Shown here: one piece after another, positions 38,902 to 48,536 of the stretch
Layout: the number at the start of each line of letters is the position of its first letter
Numbering within the stretch: position 1 is the stretch's first letter
NCBI RefSeq assembly: GCF_029168945.1
Contig: NW_026870037.1
Location: forward strand, 806,001-870,000
Length of the DNA stretch: 64,000 bases
Direction of reading: 5' to 3'
DNA from: Cannabis sativa
Taxonomy: Eukaryota > Streptophyta > Magnoliopsida > Rosales > Cannabaceae
Notes under the pieces: generated by a model
Told to the model about the DNA's origin: nothing
What the model saw: only the letters and a program-made list of their open reading frames with translations
Database searches by the model: none
Program-made: the position numbers and the translations under genes

Positions 38902-38909
38902 TATAAAAG
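38902..38909 (+). promoter_or_regulatory. TATA box of the X2 antisense gene
   Basis: TATAAAAG within a block conserved in X1 (9364-9357). It is followed by a CT-rich leader and, 187 bp on, by the donor of the 5'UTR intron. It lies outside the LTR, so the antisense gene has its own promoter. Confidence 0.65.
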
Positions 38910-41147
38910 CCACCACTTTCCCTCCATTTGGTTACTTTCAGACTTTCACCAAATTTCTTCAAATTTTCCAGAGAGAAAGAAACCCTCGAACCAGAAAACC
39001 CTCACACACCATAGGCTTCTTACTGACCTTCCTTCACTATTGTCAGTCAACGTTTCACCGTCGATCAACAACAACGCCCAGTTCTAAAGCTTTATGTAAG
39101 TTATTCGCATCCCGTACTTTATTGTTTGTGTTCATTGCATGCTTCACTGTTCATCTGCTTTTTCTGGGTTTGATGTTGAATTTTCTGGGAATTTTCGTCT
39201 TTGAGTTTCTGTGTGATACGTTAGATTCCCCTTCTCTGGTGTTTGAGTTACTTTTATTATGCGTATTATATTTTTTCCAAGGGGCCAGCTTTTCTTTGCG
39301 TAATGACCTTCAAGGGTTCAGAGAGGACTTTGTCTTTCTCGATTTTTACCCTTTTTTCCTTTTCTTTGCTTGTTCGTAATGTCACCATCTGTGAGACTCT
39401 TGCACCCGACTTTTGTCCAGGAAAACCTTCTAAGGCTTTCTTATTGACAACCGTCCGGAGGGGGCCTCTTTCTAGCGGTTAGGGGACCCCCATTCCCTTT
39501 TTTGACTTAGGGTTTGGTTTGGGGCCTGACTGCTGAAATTTTCAATCTTTTTCAGAACCAAAATGTCTGCATCCGGTTCTAAGTCTTCTCAGAAAGGAGG
39601 GAAACGCCTGGCCACCCTGGAGGAGGTGATAAAGGGTCTCGTGGCCCAGGAAGGGTACAAGCCTCGTGCCACGGGGTGGGAAGCGGCCGAGCTTCACTCT
39701 ACCCTTACTTGTCCCCACCATCTAGAGCACATTGTGTTGGTGGCAGGCATCAAGCCCGCGACTTCTGGGACTTACCACCGGCCGCCCCGGGACGCGAAGA
39801 CGCCCAATCACAATTACGGGGGCTTCGGAGCTTAGAGCCAAACGCACTTGATGACCGGGGCTATGCTTCCCCTTCAGGATTACTTTATTAATTTTCTTGT
39901 ATTTGTCGGCCTTGCGCCATACCAACTTATTCCTCAAGCTTACCGCCTGCTTTCAGGATTGTTTATTTTTTACTCTGCCTGGGGCTGGGGCTCTCCCAGT
40001 CCAGCAGAGATTTTGTATTTTTATGAACTTGTTTCTGTCCCTAAAAAAGGGGACAAACTTAAGGACGGATTTTACGGTTTTCGGGCCCACCCTTTGAATG
40101 AGGGCCCGGTCCCCTTCAACCAGCAAAAACACGTCAAAGAGTACCGTCACCGCTTCTTCTTCTCCTCCAGGTTCCAGGATGTGGAACATCCGGAGCTTCT
40201 CACAGAGTGGGTTAGGATCCCTCCCTACGCGCGGACTGAACCTACTCAGCTCTTCCTTCAACGGGCCAAGACCTTCGCCACATATGACAAGAAGGCCCTT
40301 GACGTCGGAGGGCTGGTCACGACGGAGAATTGTCGGAAGGCCAAGCTTATCCTAGGGCATCAGTCGGTGGATGATTCCAACCTTTCCAAGGTCATCTGCC
40401 CGAACGTAAGGGCTCCGGCCGCAGAGAAGGTACTCCGGGAGGACATCATTGCCACGGCGGAAGATAAGTACCAGAAGTACCTCTTCCAAAAGGCCCAGGA
40501 GCAGGCTTACGCTAAGGCCCAGACGGCCGCCGGGAGGCCCCTTCGTATTGGGAGCCCGGTAGAGAGGAGGGCCCCCAGACCAAGGCCTACGATCCTGGTG
40601 CCGAATTCGGGGGCTCCCGATTCCAGCACTTCTGGTTCTGGTAACTCCCCTTTAACGATACATTACGTCCCTCCTGTTCGTGAATATGCTAGCCTTAGGC
40701 CCATAGGGTTCGACGAACGTCTCCTTAGGTTTAGGATGCCCTCTACTCGGTGGGGGGATCATGCAAATGAGTATTACTTCTCTAACTTAGGCGATTACTT
40801 AGGCCGGTCCCGAATGGGTTCTGGACCTCCGGTGCCCGTTCCCTTGGATCCTTCAGCCTATCTGTCTTCTAGCTGGTTCCGTCCCTCGGACAGCTATCTC
40901 GGGGATGATGCAGCCAATGTTAAGATTTGGGACTTTGCTAGGGCCGAATTAGAGAGTCAGGGTAGGGCTAGCTTGATTGCTTTTTAAGTGTTCACTGCTT
41001 TCACAGACATTCTAACACTTGACTCTTTTATCTTGTTGCAGCAACTGACCCCATGGAGGCGATCTTGGCCACCTTTGCTGGAGCCCACAGTCCTAATGTT
41101 TCCCCTCCTCCTCCTTCTTCCCAGATGGTTACCCCCGGGAAAGCTTC
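38910..41147 (+). pseudogene. X2 antisense gene, 5' part, interrupted by element T
   Basis: 5'UTR, a 460-bp 5'UTR intron (donor GTAAGT 39096, acceptor TTCAG 39551-39555), ATG at 39563, coding exon to 40961, an 80-bp intron (40962-41041), then exon 2 from 41042. The product has the Transposase_28-like core (FVGLAPYQLIPQAYRLL, PSPAEILYFYEL, GFYGFRAHP, HRFFFSS), then a Lys/Ala-rich helix. The first lesion is a TAG at 39833-39835 where X1 has Trp; otherwise the frame is open to 40987. Element T is inserted at 41147/41148. The gene is antisense to X2 and next to its 3' LTR. Function unknown; family naming is by pattern. Confidence 0.75.
41143..41147. repeat. Target site duplication of T (left)
   Basis: GCTTC, repeated at 52759-52763 on the other side of T. 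It marks a single clean integration into the X2 antisense exon. Confidence 0.95.
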
Positions 41148-42018
41148 TGTTATAGTGAGATTTCTCTCACCTAGAAACTCGAGACCAGACTCCTCCTTAA
41201 AAGGACACGTGTATTCAGATTCCCAATGAAAGCTGAAATGTCCGTGAGAGACCTCTCGAAGTTTAGACCTCGCCCAGGATAAAACCAGCGAGCATATTGC
41301 GGGTATGACCTAATTCACACCGCATAACCATAATCCTCATCATGCAGGGTAGACCCAACTCGCATATGTCAGAACATGTGCGAGTGCCCCCCTCTATACC
41401 TCCGCGACGAGTATGGAGACCGATGCCCTATGAGGTAGTTTTGGTCTCAGCGACCCAACAGCCCTAACAGACCAGTATAAGTTCGCATGTCCAGATGTTA
41501 CCAGTTTCAATATGCGACGTCTATAACGGGCGATTACTTAAGGACGCAGGCGTTCCAAACGTATGTGCGATCCTACGAGCTCAACAGACGGAACATGAAC
41601 GGTCAACTCGCAGATGCGAAAGACGCATACGTTGATGAATTCAGTAACTGTCATACATTTATTAATGTTAACGTTGTTTGAGTTTAGTCATTGCAATTCA
41701 ATGTGTAAATAATGGATTAACAATAAATGTGATCCTCTTGTAACCGATTGGGCACCTGCTTTGTATATAAAGGGGTGATCCACCGTGAAAATGGACCTAC
41801 GAATCCCTTGCTACAGTGGACTAAGCAGAACGAAATCTGACTGAACCACTATAATTCACCGTCTCATCTATTTTTCCAGCTTTGTTGTTTACTCTCGCAT
41901 TCCTAATTCGAGTACTCGCCATTCTAGGTCGAATATTCGCATTTGTCATCTCTCAAATAATTCTCTCTTTTTCCAGTTAAATTGTACTTTTTGGTGTTGC
42001 GAAATATCAGTAACAACA
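41148..42018 (+). repeat. 5' LTR of T
   Basis: 871 bp from TGTTATAG to TAACAACA. TATA box TATATAAAG at about 41764-41772. It differs from the 3' LTR only near 41305, 41536 and 41804 (single substitutions). Contains many CGCAT/GCGA words, a compositional feature shared with the rest of T. A 64-codon open frame at 41487 recurs in both LTRs and has no recognisable domain. Confidence 0.97.
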
Positions 42019-42020
42019 TT

Positions 42021-42038
42021 TGGCGCCGTCTGTGGGAA
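42021..42038 (+). other. Primer binding site of T
   Basis: TGGCGCCGTCTGTGGGAA, two bases after the LTR. This is the usual Tat-type site; TGG pairs with the tRNA CCA end. The tRNA is not assigned. Confidence 0.8.
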
Positions 42039-42082
42039 TTCGACTGTAAGATTCTATTCACATTCAAAGAACATCACTCAAC

Positions 42083-43516
42083 ATGGCTGGAAATCACGCT
42101 AACGGAGCTAACAATGAATCCATCAACATTGGAACGATGAGCGTACCATTGCCTGGAACCGGAGTGCCACCTGTAGACGTCATCAACGGCGGGGTAGGGA
42201 GGAACAACATCAGACCACTCAACCTATTCCCAGAAACAACTGGTCCTCAAGTCGGAGGCACGTCCACACCACCAGCAACCATGCACTTTCCCCCTGTCAC
42301 CCCGGCGGTCGTGTCCGAAGGAGTGGTCCAGCTCACGACAGATCAATACGCTGCAATCCAGGATCAGCTGCGAGCACTACAAGCCGAGGTGGATGGACAG
42401 AGCCGAGCTCGACGCCCTCCTTGGGTCCCTGCCGTTCGTAACGAAAATCCTCAGGTAACGGTTTCTAGACGTCAAACTAACCATGCACGCAGGGAACGAC
42501 GAACTGATCCTGAAGTCTTGGACTTGAATCACCCGACGTCAAGAGACCAATACGCAAGGTTACCTAACCAGAGCGCACACACCGACGAGGATCCTGAGCG
42601 CCGCAACCCTCGCAGTCGTCACCCTCGGGATAACGACGCAGAGTCAGCCTCTTCCTCCTCGCATGACCGTACTCCAAGCAGGTATACGAGGTCTGGCTCT
42701 GTGCAGACACAGCAAGGAGGACGCTACCGTGTACACCGAGGTGATCTGCGTGATCATCTCAATGCAGTCTTTAGGGCGCGCTCCCGCGGCCCACATAACA
42801 CGGAGACGCTCCATGATCCCCACACGGGCGATCAGGGTGTCAACACAGTTAACAACCCGCCCATCGCGCCGATCGCGACCACTGGGATTAATATCCCTTC
42901 GAACCTTGCCGCAGTGGCTGCGAGCCCCACTGTTGTAGCAACTCCGCCTCCCGCGACAGGAGGAATCGACCAAAGTATGCTTCTGCAAGCTTTGAAGATG
43001 CTCGAGCAGCAACGTAAGCCCATATACAAGCTGCACGGCACCTCGCCCTTCACCGCAGAAGTGCGACAGGCCCAACTTCCAAAGGGGTTCCGTTTATCCG
43101 AATCCCTCAAATATAAAGGTACTTCTAACCCGTTAGACTACCTAGAAAAATTTAACACCATAATGGAAGTGGACCAGGTGCCACAACTCGCGAAGTGTCG
43201 CATTCTCGCGGCCACACTCGAGGAGAATGCCCATGATTGGTTCACCCAATTACCAGAGGCATCAATATCGACATGGGAGAACTTCGTCGATCTGTTTCTC
43301 ACACATTTCCAGGCCACAATGACGTATAGGCCACCCTATACGACTTTGGCGAACATCAAGCAAGAACCTGGTGAGTCTTTGCAGAATTATTTCAAGCGTT
43401 TTAACGCTGAAGTAACAAAAGTTGAGAAGGCCCCCGAGTCTTCGCTTGTTTGTATGTTAATAACAGGTGTCTTGCCAAGAACCGATTTTTGGAAAGAGGG
43501 CAGCCCGGCTTGGTAG
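42083..43516 (+). CDS. gag: gag of T, N-terminal two thirds (477 codons)
   Basis: Capsid-type structural protein that assembles the cytoplasmic retrotransposon particle. The ATG at 42083 follows a short leader. Residues 1-310 are a Pro/Arg-rich, low-complexity N-terminal part. Residues about 315-455 are the retrotransposon gag domain (LKYKGTSNPLDYLEKFNTIM, AHDWFTQLPEASISTWENF, NYFKRFNAEVTKVE). The frame ends at a TAG right after TDFWKEGSPAW. The rest of gag (EFFAMAEPHKRIE and the zinc knuckle) continues in the -1 frame inside the pol open frame. I infer a small deletion near 43497-43512. I see no canonical -1 slippery heptamer at the overlap, and a programmed shift inside gag would be unusual. 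Confidence 0.85.
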   Translation: MAGNHANGANNESINIGTMSVPLPGTGVPPVDVINGGVGRNNIRPLNLFPETTGPQVGGTSTPPATMHFPPVTPAVVSEGVVQLTTDQYAAIQDQLRALQAEVDGQSRARRPPWVPAVRNENPQVTVSRRQTNHARRERRTDPEVLDLNHPTSRDQYARLPNQSAHTDEDPERRNPRSRHPRDNDAESASSSSHDRTPSRYTRSGSVQTQQGGRYRVHRGDLRDHLNAVFRARSRGPHNTETLHDPHTGDQGVNTVNNPPIAPIATTGINIPSNLAAVAASPTVVATPPPATGGIDQSMLLQALKMLEQQRKPIYKLHGTSPFTAEVRQAQLPKGFRLSESLKYKGTSNPLDYLEKFNTIMEVDQVPQLAKCRILAATLEENAHDWFTQLPEASISTWENFVDLFLTHFQATMTYRPPYTTLANIKQEPGESLQNYFKRFNAEVTKVEKAPESSLVCMLITGVLPRTDFWKEGSPAW

Positions 43517-46500
43517 AATTCTTCGCCATGGCCGAACCTCATAAGAGGATCGAGAACTCCTTGGCAGAATTGGAGAAGGGCAAGAACAAGCGGCGATCAC
43601 CCATACCGCGGTCGCGGTCCCGCAGCCCGCGAGGAAAGAATTCCAGGGGCCGAAGCCCCAGGAGACGCAGCCCACGCAAACCGCGGAGCCCGAAGTTGGC
43701 CAAGTCGCCTCCAAAAAAGGAGTCCTCGCCCAAAAGAAAAGGAGGACCTCGCTTCGTCAATTATACCGAACTTGCCGTACCTCGAGACCACATCTATGCG
43801 GTTGAGGAAAGGAACGGCGTCTTCAAGAAGCCACCCCCCATCAGGGGAAATCGCGATCGAAGAGACCCCAAAAAGTTCTGTAAGTACCACAAGGATATCG
43901 GCCACACAACCCTTGAGTGTTGGGTCTTGCAGGACGAAATTGAAGAACTGATCAGAAGGGGAAAATTCGACAAGTATAAAAGGAGCGAGGAAAGTCACCC
44001 CCGAGCGGATGACAAGGAAGAAAACCAGAATGCGAGTGGTTCCAGAGCACCTCGCAATATCCTGACTATAATCGGAGGACCACACATCGCAGGCGACTCT
44101 CGCAAATCACAAGAGCGATATGCCAAGGAAGCCAAAGAGAAGCCTCTTACCAATGTGAACAATCTTGGTGAACGGCCAGAGAAGCTCTTCAAGAGAGAAT
44201 GCGAGGACATTGTCTTTATGGAGAGCGATGCGAGATGGGTCCACCACCCGCATTCTGACGCACTTGTGATAGTCGCCAATATAGGTGGAGACAATGTCCA
44301 TCGCATATTGGTCGACAATGGAAGTTCAGTGAATTTACTGAACTTCCAAGCCTTCAAGCAAATGGGGCTGCAAGAAAGAGATTTGCGGCCAATGACATCG
44401 AGCATCTACGGTTTCACGGGAGATGTCATAGCCATCAAAGGGATGATCAAACTCCCAATCACTTTGGGAACTGCCCCAATAACTGCCAAGTCGATGGCCG
44501 ACTTCGCAGTAATTGATCAATACTCAGCATATAACGCCGTAATTGGACGGCCAATTCTGAAGGAGATGAAGATCGTGACTTCGATCTATCATCTAACCAT
44601 GAAGTTCCCTACTCCCTCTGGAGTAGGGTCAGTGAGGGGAGTCCAATCTGACTCTCGAGAATGTTACAATGCAGCTGTCAAGCTCGCGGAAAAAAGGACA
44701 GTGAATGTTATCCACCTTTTGGACGCACCACCACCTCGCCAGGAGATCCTCAGGATCGAGGAGGTACCGCACATAGACAAGCCGGATTTGGATCCGAGAA
44801 TCCTTGATCACACCGCCGCAGCCCAAGCCGCGGAAGACACAATTGAGGTACCTATAGATCCTGTAGATAATAACAAGGTTTTAAAAATTGGTTCTAGATT
44901 AAACATACAGTTGCGAGAACAATTAACAACTTTTTTGAAACAAAATCTTGATGTTTTTGCCTGGAAACATTCAGATATGGTCGGGATATCTCCACAGGTC
45001 ATGTGTCATCGCTTGAACATTGACCCCGAAGTGCGAGGTGTCCGGCAAAAGCGCCGCAAAATGGACCCCGCGAGGTACCAAGCGCTGAAAGAAGAAGTTG
45101 ACCGCCTCCTTGCCTGCGGCTTTATACGGGAGTCATTTTACCCCGACTGGTTAGCCAATCCGGTACTCGTGCCAAAGCCCAATGGCTCATGGCGTACATG
45201 CGTTGACTTTACAGATTTGAACAAAGCTTGTCCCAAAGACAGCTTTCCTCTTCCTAGCATCGACCAGCTTGTCGATGCCACTGCAGGCCACGCACTTTTA
45301 AGCTTCATGGATGCATACTCGGGATACAATCAAATCCCGATGTACGAACCAGACCAAGAACATACATCGTTCATTACTGATCGAGGATTATACTGTTACA
45401 AGGTCATGCCTTTTGGTTTAATAAACGCAGGTGCGACTTATCAAAGGCTAGTGAATATGATGTTCGCAGATTTGATTGGAAAGACAATGGAGGTATATGT
45501 TGACGATATGCTCGTAAAGTCGCAGCATGCGGAGGATCATATCACGCACTTGCAGGCCATGTTCGACATATTGCGACGATATAAGATGCGTCTAAACCCC
45601 TTAAAATGCGTCTTTGGGGTGGGTTCCGGAAAATTCCTCGGTTTTATGGTGAATCAGCGAGGAATAGAAGCCAATCCTGCGAAGATTAGAGCGTTGGTAG
45701 AAATGCCGTCTCCGACTAAGCCAAAGGAGGTTCAGAGCCTCACAGGTAAAGTCGCGGCCTTAAACCGCTTCATATCCAGATCCTCTGACAAGTGTAAAGA
45801 GTTTTTTCAGATCCTGAAGGGTAACAAGAGGTTTCAATGGGACGAGAAATGCGAGAAGGCTTTTCAAGCGTTAAAAACGCATCTGGGGCAACCTCCAATT
45901 CTTTCAAAACCGTTGCCCGGAGAGGTCTTGTCTATTTATTTAGCAGTCTCCGAGTATGCGATCAGTTCAGTACTTGTTCGCGAGGACCAAGGACGTCAGC
46001 ACCCGGTGTATTACGTCAGTAAGCGGTTATTGGACGCCGAGACGCGTTACCCCCAGATGGAGAAACTAGCTTTTGCCTTGATAATATCCTCAAGAAAATT
46101 GCGACCTTATTTCCAGGCTCACAGCATTGAAGTTTTGACAAACTTCCCCTTAAGACAGGTCCTGGCAAAGCCAGAGGCATCGGGGAGATTATTAAAGTGG
46201 GCTATGGAGTTGAGTCAGTTCGACATCAAGTATAAACCAAGAACCGCGATCAAGGGGCAAGCCCTAGCAGATTTTATACTTGAGTTCCCGAGCACAGAGG
46301 TAGCGGTTGTAGAGGGTGGAAATGATATCGCCGTGATAGACAAAGAGGTATGGACATTGTATGTCGATGGGGCCTCAAATAATGAAGGTTCTGGCAGTGG
46401 GATATTGTTAATCAGTCCCAATAATTTCAAGGTACACGCTGCTCTACGTTTCGAATTCTCTGCATCTAACAATGAAGCCGAGTATGAGGCTTTAATCGCA

Positions 46501-48063
46501 GGTCTGAAATTGGCTCTCGAGATGAAAGTCGAATACCTACAAGCATTTAGCGACTCTCAAATCGTGGTATGTCAAGTAAGTGGAGAATACCTAGCGAAAG
46601 GCGGAAGATTGGTTAAATACTTAGCCATCGTTCGCGAAATCATGCAGAAGTTCAAGCATGTAGTTGTGTCTCGAGTACCGCGTACTCAAAATGCCCATGC
46701 AGACGCCTTGGCCCGACTGGCCTCCACTAGAGAAGCCGAATTACTCGATGTAATTCCGGTAGACGTATTGTCTCATCCAACCATAGATCGAGAAACAATC
46801 ATGGAGATCGATGACATTCAGGAGATTACCTGGATGACCCCTATCCTCGCATACCTCGACAAGGGGCTCTTACCTAATGATAAAATAGAAGCAAGGAAAT
46901 TGCGACAACGAGCAGCCCGCTATGTGATATATGACCAGAGCTTGTATCGCAGAAGTTTTAGTCAGCCACTTCTCAAATGTATCGGTGGAGAAGACTGCGG
47001 TTACATACTGCGTGAAGTACACGAGGGAATTTGTGGCAATCATACTGGAGGTAATTCCCTTGCCTTAAAAATTATGCGACAAGGGTATTACTGGCCAACA
47101 TTGCGACAAGATGCCCTCGCATTTGCAAAAAGGTGTGATAGATGCCAGCGAATAGCCACTTACACACACCGGCCCCCGAGTAACCTCCATTTTATCACGA
47201 GTCCCTGGCCCTTTGCAATATGGGGAATTGATTTAATTGGCGAGTTACCCAAGGGAAAAGGCGGAGTCAAATATGCTGTAGTCGCGGTTGACTATTTCAC
47301 AAAGTGGGCTGAAGCGAAAGCACTCGCGACTATCACAGCAACGAAGTTGCGCGAGTTCGTCTACACTTCCATCATCTGTCGCTTTGGCATTCCGCACAAG
47401 CTCATTTCAGATAATGGGAAACAGTTCGACTGTAAAGAGATGCGACAGCTATGCGATGATTTAGGAATTAAAAAAGCCTTTTCTGCAGTCGCTTACCCGC
47501 AGAGCAATGGGCGAGAAGCGATCAACAAAATAATTAAGCACACCATAAAGGGAAAATTAGAAGACCGCAAAGGGGCATGGCCAGATGAATTATCGCAAGT
47601 CCTATGGTCTTACAATACAACCCCTCGATCTACAACTGGCGAAACACCCTTCTCACTTTCCTATGGGTGCGAGGCTATGTTACCAGTAGAAGTTGGGGCA
47701 GGATCCTTGCGTAGAAATGCTTTCGATATCTCGCAGAACAGCGAGAATCAGTTGTTTTGCCTTGATCTTTTAGAAGAAAAGCGTGATAAAGCGCAACTAC
47801 AAAACGCGGCTTATCAACAACGAACAGCAAGGTACTTTAACTCGAAAGTAAAGGTAAAACCTCTGCGAGTAGGAGATTTGGTCCTTAGAAAAGTAATGCC
47901 AAATACCAAAGTTCCAGCCCACGGGGTCTTTGGAGACAATTGGGAAGGACCATACAAAATCGCAGATCAAATTGGTGATGCCACTTATCGACTCGGAACA
48001 CTCGATGGAACCGCGATTCCACGAGCATGGAATAGCGAGAGCTTGAAATTTTATTATCAGTAA
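43450..48063 (+). CDS. pol: T polyprotein: gag C-terminus, protease, RT, RNase H, archaeal-type RNase H, integrase
   Basis: An open frame of 1537 codons; real homology begins near 43498. Domains by residue: Arg/Ser-rich basic linker about 40-100; zinc knuckle C-x2-H-x4-H-x4-C at 144-157; protease with LVDNGSS (Asp 289); RT with VLVPKPNGSWRTCVDFTDLN and YVDD at 683-686; RNase H about 800-935; second, archaeal-type RNase H 968-1095 (LYVDGASNNEGSGSG, NNEAEYEAL, FSDSQIV, NAHADALARLAS), the Tat hallmark; integrase zinc finger HHCC about 1195-1235; integrase core Asp1261, Asp1321, Glu1356; C-terminal domain to the end. The D-D spacing is 59. The D-E spacing is 34, where the Athila copy here has 35. 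It ends in a natural TAA. Expressed product would need gag and pol in one frame. Confidence 0.93.
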   Translation: MYVNNRCLAKNRFLERGQPGLVEFFAMAEPHKRIENSLAELEKGKNKRRSPIPRSRSRSPRGKNSRGRSPRRRSPRKPRSPKLAKSPPKKESSPKRKGGPRFVNYTELAVPRDHIYAVEERNGVFKKPPPIRGNRDRRDPKKFCKYHKDIGHTTLECWVLQDEIEELIRRGKFDKYKRSEESHPRADDKEENQNASGSRAPRNILTIIGGPHIAGDSRKSQERYAKEAKEKPLTNVNNLGERPEKLFKRECEDIVFMESDARWVHHPHSDALVIVANIGGDNVHRILVDNGSSVNLLNFQAFKQMGLQERDLRPMTSSIYGFTGDVIAIKGMIKLPITLGTAPITAKSMADFAVIDQYSAYNAVIGRPILKEMKIVTSIYHLTMKFPTPSGVGSVRGVQSDSRECYNAAVKLAEKRTVNVIHLLDAPPPRQEILRIEEVPHIDKPDLDPRILDHTAAAQAAEDTIEVPIDPVDNNKVLKIGSRLNIQLREQLTTFLKQNLDVFAWKHSDMVGISPQVMCHRLNIDPEVRGVRQKRRKMDPARYQALKEEVDRLLACGFIRESFYPDWLANPVLVPKPNGSWRTCVDFTDLNKACPKDSFPLPSIDQLVDATAGHALLSFMDAYSGYNQIPMYEPDQEHTSFITDRGLYCYKVMPFGLINAGATYQRLVNMMFADLIGKTMEVYVDDMLVKSQHAEDHITHLQAMFDILRRYKMRLNPLKCVFGVGSGKFLGFMVNQRGIEANPAKIRALVEMPSPTKPKEVQSLTGKVAALNRFISRSSDKCKEFFQILKGNKRFQWDEKCEKAFQALKTHLGQPPILSKPLPGEVLSIYLAVSEYAISSVLVREDQGRQHPVYYVSKRLLDAETRYPQMEKLAFALIISSRKLRPYFQAHSIEVLTNFPLRQVLAKPEASGRLLKWAMELSQFDIKYKPRTAIKGQALADFILEFPSTEVAVVEGGNDIAVIDKEVWTLYVDGASNNEGSGSGILLISPNNFKVHAALRFEFSASNNEAEYEALIAGLKLALEMKVEYLQAFSDSQIVVCQVSGEYLAKGGRLVKYLAIVREIMQKFKHVVVSRVPRTQNAHADALARLASTREAELLDVIPVDVLSHPTIDRETIMEIDDIQEITWMTPILAYLDKGLLPNDKIEARKLRQRAARYVIYDQSLYRRSFSQPLLKCIGGEDCGYILREVHEGICGNHTGGNSLALKIMRQGYYWPTLRQDALAFAKRCDRCQRIATYTHRPPSNLHFITSPWPFAIWGIDLIGELPKGKGGVKYAVVAVDYFTKWAEAKALATITATKLREFVYTSIICRFGIPHKLISDNGKQFDCKEMRQLCDDLGIKKAFSAVAYPQSNGREAINKIIKHTIKGKLEDRKGAWPDELSQVLWSYNTTPRSTTGETPFSLSYGCEAMLPVEVGAGSLRRNAFDISQNSENQLFCLDLLEEKRDKAQLQNAAYQQRTARYFNSKVKVKPLRVGDLVLRKVMPNTKVPAHGVFGDNWEGPYKIADQIGDATYRLGTLDGTAIPRAWNSESLKFYYQ

Positions 48064-48536
48064 TATTCGCGTTATTCAGTTATGATAATTCGAGTACTTA
48101 TACTTAGATATTTTTTGTTCAAAATACTTCCTAAGTATAGGGGCATAGTACCCGCATGTATTACTGATTGCTTGAATAAAATCACTTATTAAGTTTTTCA
48201 AGTAATTTAATTTACCGAGTTTTTCCTACTTTATTACACCAAGCTGTAATTAAAAGTCGCATATATATAATTGCATTCACACCAAGCTGTGATCAAAGTT
48301 AAATATATAATTGCGTTCACACCAAGCTGTGATCAAAGTTAAATATATATAAAATCGCAAGTACCCGTGTACTGCGTAAATATTAAAACGTAAGCTATCC
48401 CTGCGAGGATAGAAAGTTGTCCAAAAGTAAGATAAAATTCTCCAAGTACAGAAGTGCGAGTACCCGTGTACCGCATATATAAAAAAAAACAGAGTAAGAA
48501 TGAAATTAAACAACAACAACATAAGATAGAAAATAA
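48064..48536 (+). other. T region between pol and the convergent antisense gene
   Basis: No gene. Three short tandem repeats of about 35-47 bp with CACCAAGCTGTGATCAAAGT occur at about 48237-48345, and GCGAGTACCCGTGT occurs twice (about 48357 and 48456). The two coding regions, pol (plus) and the antisense gene (minus), converge here, so both transcripts must end in or run through this stretch. Confidence 0.7.

Noticed and set aside
38429..39482. Open frames of 70-170 codons upstream of the X2 antisense ATG
   Set aside because: They cover the promoter, leader and 5'UTR intron; the same region in X1 is not conserved as protein.
41487..41681. 64-codon frame in the T LTR, repeated at 52227
   Set aside because: It is repeated only because both LTRs are nearly identical; no domain or codon evidence.
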